Counted from the first letter of the stretch, positions 24,782-32,199 are shown. The stretch: DNA of 32,199 bases from K189A clade bacterium (GCA_018607725.1 JABBAY010000099.1:1-32199), one strand, 5' to 3'. A program made the numbers and translations. The notes: a model not told the origin generated them from the sequence alone.

Positions 24782-25354
24782 CTAGTCTTTCTTGGTCATA
24801 CCAGAGGCCAGATCCGGCCAGGCAACCCGCAGATATAAAAACATAGACCAAAGTGTCAGGCCCGCTGCCGCATACAACAGAACAAAACCCAGGACAACCC
24901 ACACGCTCTGATCTTGAGGGCCAACCGCCAGCAAGACAATAATCGCGGTCATCTGGACCCCGGTCTTGATCTTGCCCACAAGCGACACCGCAACGCTGCG
25001 GCTGGAACTATAGTTCGCCATCCACTCGCGCAGCGCTGAAACTACGATTTCACGCCCAACGATCACCAGTGCCGGGATCGCAAGAATCGCACTAGCATGT
25101 ACCTCAACCAGCAATATCAGGGCAACCGCCACGATCAGCTTGTCCGCGACAGGATCTAAAAAAGCACCAAATGGCGTCATTTCGTCGAGCCTGCGCGCCA
25201 GATAGCCATCTAACCAATCGGTGATACTGGCCAGGCTGAACACCACCGAAGCCGCCAAATAACGTGACTCGAAGGGCAGATAAAAGACCACCACTAGGAT
25301 AGGAATCAGGAGTATTCTGATGCTGGTGACAATGTTGGGTAGGCCGATAGTCAA
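24782..25354 (-). CDS. pgsA: CDP-diacylglycerol-glycerol-3-phosphate phosphatidyltransferase
   Basis: The 190-residue product makes phosphatidylglycerol phosphate, the precursor of phosphatidylglycerol and cardiolipin, in the inner membrane. It has the CDP-alcohol phosphatidyltransferase signature DGYLARRLDEMTPFGAFLDPVADK region (key residues D-G-x2-A-R...G-x3-D-x3-D, about 48-71) and several membrane helices. The N terminus (LPNIVTSIRILLIPILVVVFYLP) matches PgsA. The start is a TTG at 25354-25352, with AGGG eight bases upstream; no ATG exists in frame before a stop. It follows uvrC by 39 bases, as in other gammaproteobacteria. E. coli PgsA is 182 residues. Confidence 0.96.
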   Translation of the reverse strand: MTIGLPNIVTSIRILLIPILVVVFYLPFESRYLAASVVFSLASITDWLDGYLARRLDEMTPFGAFLDPVADKLIVAVALILLVEVHASAILAIPALVIVGREIVVSALREWMANYSSSRSVAVSLVGKIKTGVQMTAIIVLLAVGPQDQSVWVVLGFVLLYAAAGLTLWSMFLYLRVAWPDLASGMTKKD

Positions 25355-25393
25355 TTATATGCCCTGAGCAATAATGGGTTTAAAACCGCCAGT

Positions 25394-27232
25394 CTAACTG
25401 TTATGGAGCGTGGCATAAATCTGTTCTGCCATAGTCTGACTGATTCCCTCAACTTTGGCTAATTCTTCAGTGCTGGCACTTTCCACTCGCTGGCTTCCGC
25501 CAAAATGGCGCAGCAATGCGCGGCGGCGTTTCGGGCCCACACCCGCGATATGTTCCAGTACCGACTCGTTACGCTTTTTGCCTCGCCGCTGCCGATGCGC
25601 CGTGATCGCAAACCGGTGACTCTCATCACGAATATGCTGAATCAGGTGCAACCCGGGATTATCTGGCGCCATCTCGACCTCACCACCACCCGACAGAAAC
25701 AGCGTTTCCAACCCCGCTTTACGCCCAGGGCCTTTAGCCACACCCACCAAGATCACGCCGGTGATCTGCAATCGCTCCAAAATTGTTTCAGCCTGGCTGA
25801 GCTGACCTTTACCCCCATCGATAAACAGAATGTCAGGCAGCATCCCTTCGCCCTTCTTAACCCGCGTATAACGCCTTAACAAGGCTTGCGACATGGCCGC
25901 GTAATCATCGCCAGGCGTTATGCCATCAATATTAAAGCGCCGGTAATCAGACTTCAGCGGACCATTGCGATCGAAGACCACGCAAGACGCCACCGTCGCC
26001 TCTCCGGAACTGTGGCTGATGTCAAAGCACTCGAGCCGTTCCGGAATTTCGGCCAGACCAAAGGCCTCACGCAACGCTTCAAATCGCTGATTGGTATTGT
26101 TCCGTGTCGCCAGATGTCCACCCAGGCTTTGTTCAGCGTTGGTCATGGCCAAACTCACCCAGCGATTGCGCTGGCCTCGAACATTATCGCCAATATTCAC
26201 CTTACGCCCTGCCACCTCGCTCAGCGCTGCCTCCAGCAGCGGCTTTTCAGCAATTTGCGCGCTGATGACGATATCTTTTGGAATTTCGCGACCCTGATTG
26301 CCAGCAAGATAAAATCGCGGAATAAAAGCGGATAGTACTTCTCCCGGCGTTTCTTCCAGGCGAATGCGTGGAAAGAAGGTCTGGTTACCCAGCAGTCGAC
26401 CACCACGCACCATCATCACCAGGACACAGACGCCACCAGGATTGACTATCGCCGCTATCACATCGATATCACCGCCGTCGCCGGTGACATACTGAGACTC
26501 TTGAATCCGCTGTAAGTGCGCGATCTGATCGCGGTATTTGGCTGCCCGCTCAAATTCGAGTTGCTGGGAGGCCGCATCCATCTTGTCGGCGTAGTCATCA
26601 AGCACCGCGCGACTCTTACCCTCAAGAAACAGGGCCGCATGTTTCACATCATCTGCGTAATCCGCAACACTAATACGACCACAGCAAGGACCCGAGCACC
26701 GCTGGATCTGGTATTGCAGACAAGGCCTTGAACGATTTTTAAAGAAGCTGTCTTCGCACTGTCGCACTCGAAATATCTTTTGCAGAACGTTGAGACTGTC
26801 ACGCACTGAATAGGCACTGGGGAATGGCCCGAAATATCGCCCTGCGCGCTTCTTCGCACCACGGTGAAACGCCAGCCGCGGGTATTCTTCTGCCGTCGAA
26901 AGATAAATGTAGGGGTAGGACTTATCATCCTTGAAATCGATGTTATAAGGCGGTCGCAACGCCTTGATCAGGCTTTGTTCCAGTAACAAGGCCTCAGTTT
27001 CACTGTTGGTGATCGTGTACTCGACCGTTTGAATATGGGACACCAAGGCCATGGTTTTCGCGTCGAGTGCCGTTGTTCTGAAATAACTCGACAAGCGATT
27101 TTTCAGATTTTTGGCTTTGCCCACATAAAGTATCTCGCCCTCAGCATCGAACATCCGATACACGCCCGGCCGACCGCTGACGGTCTTGAGGAACGTCTTC
27201 GCATCAAACGGGGGAATATCCAGATCGGCCAT
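25394..27232 (-). CDS. uvrC: Excinuclease ABC subunit C
   Basis: The 612-residue product is UvrC, which makes both incisions in nucleotide-excision repair. An N-terminal GIY-YIG nuclease domain (about 15-95: PGVYRMFDAEGEILYVGKAK), a Cys-rich segment (CLQYQIQRCSGPCCG), a UVR motif (about 200-240) that contacts UvrB, an RNase H-like endonuclease domain (about 395-500: FDISHSSGEATVAS) and tandem helix-hairpin-helix motifs at the end (GVGPKRRRALLRHFGG) are all present. E. coli UvrC is 610 residues. The ATG at 27232 agrees with the family N terminus. It sits between the GacA-like gene (173 bases) and pgsA. Confidence 0.98.
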   Translation of the reverse strand: MADLDIPPFDAKTFLKTVSGRPGVYRMFDAEGEILYVGKAKNLKNRLSSYFRTTALDAKTMALVSHIQTVEYTITNSETEALLLEQSLIKALRPPYNIDFKDDKSYPYIYLSTAEEYPRLAFHRGAKKRAGRYFGPFPSAYSVRDSLNVLQKIFRVRQCEDSFFKNRSRPCLQYQIQRCSGPCCGRISVADYADDVKHAALFLEGKSRAVLDDYADKMDAASQQLEFERAAKYRDQIAHLQRIQESQYVTGDGGDIDVIAAIVNPGGVCVLVMMVRGGRLLGNQTFFPRIRLEETPGEVLSAFIPRFYLAGNQGREIPKDIVISAQIAEKPLLEAALSEVAGRKVNIGDNVRGQRNRWVSLAMTNAEQSLGGHLATRNNTNQRFEALREAFGLAEIPERLECFDISHSSGEATVASCVVFDRNGPLKSDYRRFNIDGITPGDDYAAMSQALLRRYTRVKKGEGMLPDILFIDGGKGQLSQAETILERLQITGVILVGVAKGPGRKAGLETLFLSGGGEVEMAPDNPGLHLIQHIRDESHRFAITAHRQRRGKKRNESVLEHIAGVGPKRRRALLRHFGGSQRVESASTEELAKVEGISQTMAEQIYATLHNS

Positions 27233-27405
27233 GAACGAGACTTGTAGCAGCTAAGTGATCTGGTGATGATACGAGGCTCGCGACCCGAGTGCCAGCGTCC
27301 TGTGCCTGGATTACCCAAGCCCACCCACGTCGACCCGGTCACAGCAAGCGTGGCGACTCGCTGGCGGCTCTTAATCGGATTAATCGCTCTGGCGGCACTG
27401 ACAGC

Positions 27406-28053
27406 TTAGCTGACAGCACCCGCATCAATAATGCCATGTTTGATCGCCAACTTAGTCAGGCCTACATCATTCATCAGGTCAAGTTTCTCAAATATCCGAT
27501 AACGGTAGCTGTTAACGGTTTTTGGGCTCAAGGAAAGATTTCTCGAGATACAAGGCACCTTGGTACCATCGACAATCATCAAGGTGATTTGCATCTCTCG
27601 ATTCGACAAGGCCTCAAAGGGTGAGGCTGCGTTTTCAGAAAACGGCTTAAGGGCCATAGCCTGGGCAATTTCCGCGCTGACATAACGCTGACCAGTAATC
27701 ACCTTCTTGATAGCACGGACCATTTCTTCAATATCAGCCCGTTTGGTGACATAGCCGTGGGCACCGACATTAAGTAACTTCGAGGGATAAGGTTCGCTTT
27801 CACAGACCGTGACAGCCACCACCTTGATGCTCGGGTCGACCCGCAAGCAGCGCCTGGTTGCCTCGAGCCCGCCAATACCGGGCATCTGCACGTCCATCAG
27901 CACTACGTCCGGTTTCAGATGTCGAACCTGCTCAATCGCTTCCTCGCCGCTGCCGGCTTGGCCAACCACCTCCAGCCCTTCTACATCAGCCAGTAATCTC
28001 GAGGTACCAACTCGAACCAATTGGTGGTCGTCAACAACTAGAACTCGAATCAT
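27406..28053 (-). CDS. uvrY: GacA/UvrY-type response regulator
   Basis: The 215-residue product has a receiver domain (about 1-120: VLVVDDHQ, phosphoacceptor Asp54 in LMDVQMPG, Thr in VAVT, Lys in TKRAD) and a LuxR-type HTH (about 145-205: LSNREMQITLMIVDG, SLSPKTVNSYRYRIFEKL). In this family it is the partner of a BarA/GacS kinase and drives small regulatory RNAs. AGGAG lies eight bases before the ATG. In many gammaproteobacteria it precedes uvrC. The usual name is gacA in pseudomonads and uvrY in enterobacteria. Confidence 0.95.
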   Translation of the reverse strand: MIRVLVVDDHQLVRVGTSRLLADVEGLEVVGQAGSGEEAIEQVRHLKPDVVLMDVQMPGIGGLEATRRCLRVDPSIKVVAVTVCESEPYPSKLLNVGAHGYVTKRADIEEMVRAIKKVITGQRYVSAEIAQAMALKPFSENAASPFEALSNREMQITLMIVDGTKVPCISRNLSLSPKTVNSYRYRIFEKLDLMNDVGLTKLAIKHGIIDAGAVS

Positions 28054-28200
28054 AATGCGTCTCCTGTCTTGTTATCACACGAATCAATAACAAATCATCT
28101 GCCGCAGGGTAGATACTACTTTACTGACAAAAACTCAGAAGGGAAGGACGTCAATGACGTGCGGTACAGCCCGTGGGCGACCAGTCGGGTGGCCGCCAAA

Positions 28201-28220
28201 GTCGCACTGGGGTGTGCGAC
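28201..28220. terminator. Perfect hairpin between gcdH and uvrY
   Basis: GTCGCAC and GTGCGAC make a perfect 7-base stem with the loop TGGGGT. No T-run follows. It lies 62 bases past the stop of gcdH and about 150 bases upstream of uvrY, so it could end gcdH transcription or mark a regulatory leader. Confidence 0.3.
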
Positions 28221-28249
28221 TCAGGCTAGAACAACGGCGCTTAAGGCTC

Positions 28250-28271
28250 ACCGGCGCAAATCAGCGCCGGT
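28250..28271. terminator. Terminator-like hairpin after gcdH
   Basis: ACCGGCGC and GCGCCGGT form a perfect 8-base GC-rich stem with a 6-base loop, ten bases after the gcdH stop. No U-tract follows on the minus strand, so if it terminates transcription it is not a canonical intrinsic terminator. Confidence 0.4.
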
Positions 28272-28281
28272 ATTGCCACCA

Positions 28282-29451
28282 CTAGAAGAATGCCTGCAAC
28301 CCTGTCTGCGCCCGACCCAAAATCAGGGCATGAACGTCGTGGGTGCCTTCGTAGGTATTCACGGTTTCCAGGTTCATTAAATGTCGAATCACATGATATT
28401 CATCCGAGATACCATTGCCGCCATGCATATCCCGTGACATGCGGGCAATATCCAAGGCCTTACCGCAGTTATTACGCTTCATTAAGGAGATCACCTCAAC
28501 GGGGCAGTTGTCATCATCCATCAACCGACCGATGCGCAATGAGCCCTGCAACCCCAGCGTAATCTCTGTCTGCATATCTGCCAGCTTCTTTTGAATCAAT
28601 TGATTCTGTGCCAGGGGCCGATTGAACTGCTTACGTTCCATGGTATAGGTGCGTGCGGCATGCCAGCAGTATTCTGCCGCGCCCATCGCACCCCAGGAAA
28701 TCCCATAGCGCGCCTTGTTCAAGCAGCCGAAGGGACCTGCCAGGCCTTTAACGTTGGGCAGCAGGTTCTCTTCTGGGACTTCAACATCTTCAAGCACGAT
28801 TTCACCTGTGACCGATGCTCGCAGGCTCATCTTGCCTTCGATTTTCGGCGTTGAGAAACCCTTCATACCGCGTTCGACCACGAACCCACGGATCACCCCA
28901 TCGAGCTTAGCCCACACCACCGCCAGATCAGCAATGGGCGAGTTCGTAATCCACATCTTCGCGCCATTCAGCAGATAGCCATGACTGGTCTTCTCTGCCT
29001 TCGTCACCATGCTACCAGGGTCGGAACCATAATCAGGCTCAGTCAGACCAAAACAACCGACCCACTCACCACTGGCGAGCTTTGGCAGGTATTTCTCGCG
29101 CTGGGCATCACTACCGTAAGTATAGATCGGGTGCATCACCAGAGAAGACTGAACACTCATGGCTGACCGATAGCCGCTGTCGACCCGCTCCACTTCTCGG
29201 GCAACCAGACCATAAGACACGTAATTGACCGCCGAACCTCCGTATTCTTCAGGTAGCGTGGCGCCCAATAAGCCTAACTGACCCATCTCGCTCATAATCT
29301 CACGATGAAAATGCTCGTCACGGAAGGCATGCTTAACCCGAGTCTGAAGCTTTTCCTGGGAATAGTCTCTGGCCGTGTCTCGAATCAGTCGCTCGTCTTC
29401 CGTCAACTGATCATCGAGAAAGAACGGGTCGTCCCATTTAAATCCTGCCAT
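28282..29451 (-). CDS. gcdH: Glutaryl-CoA dehydrogenase
   Basis: The 389-residue product is an acyl-CoA dehydrogenase closest in pattern to glutaryl-CoA dehydrogenase, which oxidises and decarboxylates glutaryl-CoA to crotonyl-CoA in lysine, tryptophan and aromatic catabolism. The N terminus ([21 protein letters not shown]), FAD-binding segments [16 protein letters not shown] and [26 protein letters not shown], and the catalytic Glu in [16 protein letters not shown] fit this subfamily. The start has AGGAG six bases upstream. It diverges from the next acyl-CoA dehydrogenase gene, sharing a promoter region with a dyad. Electrons would go to electron-transfer flavoprotein. Confidence 0.93.
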   Translation of the reverse strand: MAGFKWDDPFFLDDQLTEDERLIRDTARDYSQEKLQTRVKHAFRDEHFHREIMSEMGQLGLLGATLPEEYGGSAVNYVSYGLVAREVERVDSGYRSAMSVQSSLVMHPIYTYGSDAQREKYLPKLASGEWVGCFGLTEPDYGSDPGSMVTKAEKTSHGYLLNGAKMWITNSPIADLAVVWAKLDGVIRGFVVERGMKGFSTPKIEGKMSLRASVTGEIVLEDVEVPEENLLPNVKGLAGPFGCLNKARYGISWGAMGAAEYCWHAARTYTMERKQFNRPLAQNQLIQKKLADMQTEITLGLQGSLRIGRLMDDDNCPVEVISLMKRNNCGKALDIARMSRDMHGGNGISDEYHVIRHLMNLETVNTYEGTHDVHALILGRAQTGLQAFF

Positions 29452-29548
29452 GACTACTCCTGAAATTCGTGTCGGTGTTTGGTTGGCGCTTTGCCGAAAG
29501 GATGCTTACAATGCGGCTTTAGATTACGCTACTTTGAATTGAGCCGGC

Positions 29549-29577
29549 ATTATATAGACACTGGTCTATGATATACA
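29549..29577 (-). promoter_or_regulatory. Candidate gcdH promoter with perfect TATAAT
   Basis: On the minus strand TATAAT (29554-29549) is a perfect -10, with TGTATA (29577-29572, three of six) 17 bases upstream. The start would lie about 90 bases before the gcdH ATG. The dyad at 29553-29570 fills the spacer between -35 and -10. Confidence 0.5.
29553..29570. promoter_or_regulatory. Dyad operator in divergent acyl-CoA dehydrogenase promoter region
   Basis: TATAGAC-ACTG-GTCTATG has 7-base arms with one mismatch. It lies between the -10 and -35 of the candidate gcdH promoter and overlaps TATGAT, a possible -10 for the opposite gene, so a bound regulator could control both. TetR- and MerR-type regulators bind such dyads; a MerR-type gene lies at 30879. 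Confidence 0.5.
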
Positions 29578-29627
29578 GGCCAGGACTCGAACCCGCGTTT
29601 CGTTTATCAACTCCTATAAGGTACAAC

Positions 29628-30779
29628 ATGGCCCTTGACGCAGACACTCTGAAGCAACTGCTCGACACCATCGATAAGTTCGTTGAAAACCGTTTACGCC
29701 CACTGGAATCACAGGTTGGCGCCGAAGACCTGATCCCCGACGATGTCATTCAAGACATGCGTGAGATGGGCTTGTTCGGCCTGACCATACCCGAAGCCTA
29801 CGGCGGTCTGGGTTTGAACATGAGTGAAGAAGTGGCAGTTGCACGAGTTTTTGGCCATACCTCACCGGCGTTTCGCTCGATCTTTGGCACCAATGTCGGT
29901 ATTGGCTCACAGGCCTTGATCATTGATGGCACCGAGGCCCAGAAACAGCAGTACCTGCCGGGTATGGCTACGGGCGAAATCATCGGCAGCTTTTGCCTAA
30001 CTGAGCCAGAGGCTGGTTCTGACGCGGCATCTGTGCGCCTGACGGCGAAAAAAGATGGTGATGACTACCTGCTCAATGGCACGAAGCGCTATATCACTAA
30101 TGCACCAAAGGCCCAATTGCTCACTGTTTTCGCCCGCACCAATGCCAATGAAACGGGCTCCCGCGGCGTGTCCGCATTTCTGGTTGACGTCAAAAGTGCG
30201 GGCATTAGCATGAGTCAGCCCTATCGCAAAATGGGCCAGCAAGGCACCTATGTTTGTGATGTAATGTTCGACGATGTTCGGGTCAGCGCTGCCAATCTGG
30301 TAGGCGGCAAGGAAGATGTTGGCTTCAGAACTGCCATGAAAGTATTGGATAAGGGCCGCTTGCACATCAGCGCCCTTAGCGTCGGTATTGCCGAGCGACT
30401 GATCCGCGACAGCGTCAAATATGCGGCGGAACGCAAGCAGTTCGGCAAACCGATCTTCGAGTTTCAAATGATTCAATCCATGCTGGCTCGCAGTCAGACC
30501 GAGATGTATGCCGCGCGCTGCATGGTTGAGGACGCCGCCAGACGCCGTGACGCCGGCGAGAACGTCGCGGCCCTAGCGGCGGCGTGCAAGCTATTCGCCA
30601 CCGAAATGGTTGGTCGCGTCGCCGACAACGCGGTGCAAATACATGGTGGCGCCGGTTATGTTGAAGACTATGGCATCGAACGGTTTTACCGCGACGTGCG
30701 GTTGTTCCGCATCTATGAAGGGACTTCCGAAATTCAGCAAACGGTGATTGCCAAGGACCTGCTGACGCAACTGGGCTAA
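29628..30779 (+). CDS. Acyl-CoA dehydrogenase
   Basis: I start it at the ATG at 29628, preceded by AAGG. The 383-residue product has the acyl-CoA dehydrogenase pattern: an N-terminal helical part, IPEAYGGLGLNMSEEVAVA, the FAD segment SFCLTEPEAGSDAASVRLTA, KRYITNAPKAQLLTVFA, FGKPIFEFQMIQSMLA, QIHGGAGYVEDYGIERFYRD and the catalytic Glu in YEGTSEIQQTVIAKDLL. This resembles short- or medium-chain and isovaleryl-type enzymes, but the exact substrate is not clear. It is divergent from gcdH. The downstream MerR-TPR gene may regulate it. Confidence 0.92.
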   Translation: MALDADTLKQLLDTIDKFVENRLRPLESQVGAEDLIPDDVIQDMREMGLFGLTIPEAYGGLGLNMSEEVAVARVFGHTSPAFRSIFGTNVGIGSQALIIDGTEAQKQQYLPGMATGEIIGSFCLTEPEAGSDAASVRLTAKKDGDDYLLNGTKRYITNAPKAQLLTVFARTNANETGSRGVSAFLVDVKSAGISMSQPYRKMGQQGTYVCDVMFDDVRVSAANLVGGKEDVGFRTAMKVLDKGRLHISALSVGIAERLIRDSVKYAAERKQFGKPIFEFQMIQSMLARSQTEMYAARCMVEDAARRRDAGENVAALAAACKLFATEMVGRVADNAVQIHGGAGYVEDYGIERFYRDVRLFRIYEGTSEIQQTVIAKDLLTQLG

Positions 30780-30808
30780 TCCCGGCTGTTAAAGGACACC
30801 ATGATACT

Positions 30809-30831
30809 GTCGCTGTTCGAGAGACAGCGAC
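30809..30831. terminator. Hairpin between acyl-CoA dehydrogenase and MerR-TPR gene
   Basis: GTCGCTGT and ACAGCGAC form a perfect 8-base stem with a 7-base loop, 30 bases after the dehydrogenase stop. No T-run follows. It may attenuate or end the upstream transcript, or be an operator for the downstream regulator. Confidence 0.4.
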
Positions 30832-30850
30832 TGTGAGGTAAGGCGCCAAA

Positions 30851-30876
30851 ACCAAAGGGCGATACCAAAGGGCGAT
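30851..30876 (+). repeat. 13-base tandem duplication containing the ribosome binding site
   Basis: ACCAAAGGGCGAT occurs twice end to end (30851-30863, 30864-30876). Each copy has AAAGGG; the second is well spaced (six bases) from the ATG at 30879. The duplicate puts a second Shine-Dalgarno copy 13 bases upstream. Confidence 0.85.
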
Positions 30877-30878
30877 TG

Positions 30879-31691
30879 ATGAAAGGCTATTCCACTCGTG
30901 AGGTCGCTGAACTGCTAACCATGACGCCACGGTCAATTCGTGAGATAGCCCGTGGCATCATTGATATCAAGCGCGACCCCAACAGCCCCTATCAATTCAG
31001 CTTTCAAGATATCGTGCTGTTGCGCACGGCCAAAGAATTGGTCAACACTGGCGTCAGCCAAGGTCGCATCAATCGCACATTACTGAGCCTGCAGCGACAA
31101 CTACCCCATCGTGCCCTGACGTCCCTGCGGATCACCGGCGACGGCGGCGCCGTGGTGATCCGCAACCAAGATCACGTTTACAATCCCGAAAGTGGCCAAC
31201 TTCACTTCAACTTCACCATTTCGGACTTGGCGGGCGCAGTGGCCCCCCTTGCTCGCCAGGCTGCCCAGAATGCGTCGCAACAGGATCACCTGACTAGCGA
31301 CGACTGGTTTGATTTGGGGGTGGATCTGGAGGCCGTCACGCCTGAGGACGCGCCGGCCGCTTATCTGCGTGCCCTTGAATTGGATCCGAATCACGCCGAT
31401 GCTCACGTTAACCTCGGCCGGTTAATGCAGGAATCCAATCAACCCGAGCTCGCAGAAGAACATTATGTTCAGGCCCTCACGCTGGCGCCTGATCATCCGT
31501 TCGCCTCGTTTAATCTAGGCACACTGCTAGAAGACATGGGACGTTTCGAAGATGCCATTATTGCTTACAAGCATGCGGGCGCCTTCGCAGACGCGCACTA
31601 CAACTTATCACGGCTATATGAGGTCATGGGCGAGCACCTGCTGGCGCTGTCGCACTTGAAAACCTATAAAGCGCTGAGTGATTCGCAGTAA
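30879..31691 (+). CDS. MerR-type HTH protein fused to TPR repeats
   Basis: The start at 30879 is an ATG with AAAGGG six bases upstream; a TTG three bases earlier is unlikely. The 270-residue product begins with a MerR-like winged helix-turn-helix (about 3-75: YSTREVAELLTMTPRSIREIA, SFQDIVLLRTAKELV), normally a DNA-binding module. Residues about 76-140 form a beta-rich linker (RITGDGGAVVIRNQDHVYN). Residues about 140-265 are TPR units (AYLRALELDPNHADAHVNLGRL, EEHYVQALTLAPDHPFASFNLGTL, DAIIAYKHAGAFADAHYNLSRL). A protein-docking TPR domain takes the place of the usual ligand-binding domain. It may respond to a protein partner rather than a small molecule. Confidence 0.85.
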   Translation: MKGYSTREVAELLTMTPRSIREIARGIIDIKRDPNSPYQFSFQDIVLLRTAKELVNTGVSQGRINRTLLSLQRQLPHRALTSLRITGDGGAVVIRNQDHVYNPESGQLHFNFTISDLAGAVAPLARQAAQNASQQDHLTSDDWFDLGVDLEAVTPEDAPAAYLRALELDPNHADAHVNLGRLMQESNQPELAEEHYVQALTLAPDHPFASFNLGTLLEDMGRFEDAIIAYKHAGAFADAHYNLSRLYEVMGEHLLALSHLKTYKALSDSQ

Positions 31692-31729
31692 GTCGCCCTT
31701 GCCCAACCCCCGTAGGCCTTGCCCTGTGG

Positions 31730-32044
31730 TCAGTGAATCACCGGATTGAACGTCTCCATGGCAATCCTTAAGACCCGAGACCCCAATAGCGTCACTCTTC
31801 CCCTAAACCGCGTCTCACCATCGTCGGTGTACTCGAATTGATACTCACGCCACACTCGCCACTGCTTGTGTTGATCCCGACTCAGAGAGATCTTCAGCTG
31901 GTGCACCGTCTGATCCAACAACTGAACTTCGCATCGTTGGCTTTCCTGGCTTGCCGCCCTAACAGCCAGCTCCTTGGCTCGCATAGACGCTTGCCAATAA
32001 AGCACAAACACTACCACTCCGAAAATCAGCAACAATTCGATCAT
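31730..32044 (-). CDS. DUF3301-like small membrane protein
   Basis: The start at 32044 was chosen because the family begins just before the membrane segment (MIELLLIFGVVVFVLYW) and AGGTG lies six bases upstream; a TTG at 32098 or an ATG at 32071 would add an unlike extension. The 104-residue product has one N-terminal transmembrane helix, then ASMRAKELAVRAASQESQRCEVQLLDQTVHQLKISLSR (family hallmarks A-K-E-L-A, C-x-x-x-x-V-Q-L-L-D-Q-T-V) and a strand-rich C terminus with WRVWREYQFEYTDDG. DUF3301 proteins are conserved in gammaproteobacteria and have no established function. Confidence 0.85.
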   Translation of the reverse strand: MIELLLIFGVVVFVLYWQASMRAKELAVRAASQESQRCEVQLLDQTVHQLKISLSRDQHKQWRVWREYQFEYTDDGETRFRGRVTLLGSRVLRIAMETFNPVIH

Positions 32045-32175
32045 CAAAAACACCTGTTTGGAGACCTTCATAGTCGCAATTTTCGGCTTTCGGCACAATT
32101 GAACAATGAATCGTTGAGAAGATTGCAGAAGTCGCTTAACAAGTGGCTCAAAATGACCTATATTACGCGTCGTTC

Positions 32176-32199
32176 GGAGGGGTGGCAGAGCGGTTGAAT
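32176..32199 (+). tRNA. 5' end of tRNA-Ser, cut by window end
   Basis: The last 24 bases (GGAGGGGTGGCAGAGCGGTT...) match the acceptor and D-arm start of gammaproteobacterial serine tRNAs. The anticodon lies beyond the window, so the isoacceptor is not known. Confidence 0.75.

Noticed and set aside
30415-30936. Minus-strand frame of 173 codons rich in Arg, Trp and Ser
   Set aside because: It overlaps the acyl-CoA dehydrogenase gene, whose conserved motifs are clear; composition is typical of an antisense shadow in GC-rich sequence.
1-32199. CRISPR arrays, insertion sequences, phage genes or riboswitches
   Set aside because: None is seen: no regularly spaced repeats, transposase or phage-type products, and no recognisable aptamer.

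Overview
The window looks like chromosome from a gammaproteobacterium, probably a marine or oligotrophic one (inference). The evidence is the block uvrY/gacA - uvrC - pgsA lying towards tRNA-Cys(GCA) and tRNA-Leu(UAA), an order known from Escherichia coli as uvrY-uvrC-pgsA-glyW-cysT-leuZ, together with a DUF3301-type membrane protein and a YghU-type glutathione enzyme. There is no phage, integrase, insertion sequence or CRISPR array.

Left part (1-17.5 kb): after a small PII-like gene and a gap with decayed minus-strand coding remnants, two convergent blocks form a dense cell-envelope cluster. The plus-strand block (1068-4381) encodes a secreted TPR/SLH-like protein, an LPP20-like protein and an MltC-like lytic transglycosylase. 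The minus-strand block (17492 down to 4855) encodes an SH3-like periplasmic protein, an M48 metalloprotease, a CHASE2 membrane protein with no recognisable output domain, three exported proteins of unknown function, an MCE-type ABC lipid transporter (permease, ATPase, MCE protein), a CsgG/FlgT-like protein and a long coiled-coil exported protein. Almost every product carries a signal peptide or membrane segment. The ATPase has lost the Walker A lysine and the usual Q-loop, signature and H-loop residues. Four of the exported proteins end in a short acidic tail closed by Trp or Phe. I read the cluster as one candidate envelope system that combines lipid transport, an outer-membrane CsgG/FlgT-like component, peptidoglycan cleavage and proteolysis. 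Its function is unknown.

Middle (17.8-24.5 kb): tRNA-Leu (minus) and tRNA-Cys (plus) stand back to back. They are followed by a metabolic block: a YghU-like glutathione transferase, a D-cysteine desulfhydrase-family PLP enzyme and two different Baeyer-Villiger-type flavin monooxygenases facing each other. This block separates the tRNAs from pgsA, breaking the usual order.

Right part (24.8-32.2 kb): pgsA, uvrC and a GacA/UvrY response regulator on the minus strand, then a divergent pair of acyl-CoA dehydrogenases (a GcdH-like glutaryl-CoA dehydrogenase and a second enzyme) with a dyad operator inside the shared promoter region. A MerR-type HTH protein fused to TPR repeats, a DUF3301-like protein and the first 24 bases of a tRNA-Ser complete the window. 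Base composition differs visibly: hand-counted 60-base lines in the envelope cluster gave 37-43 % GC, against 57-72 % in two lines of the metabolic and right-hand parts.
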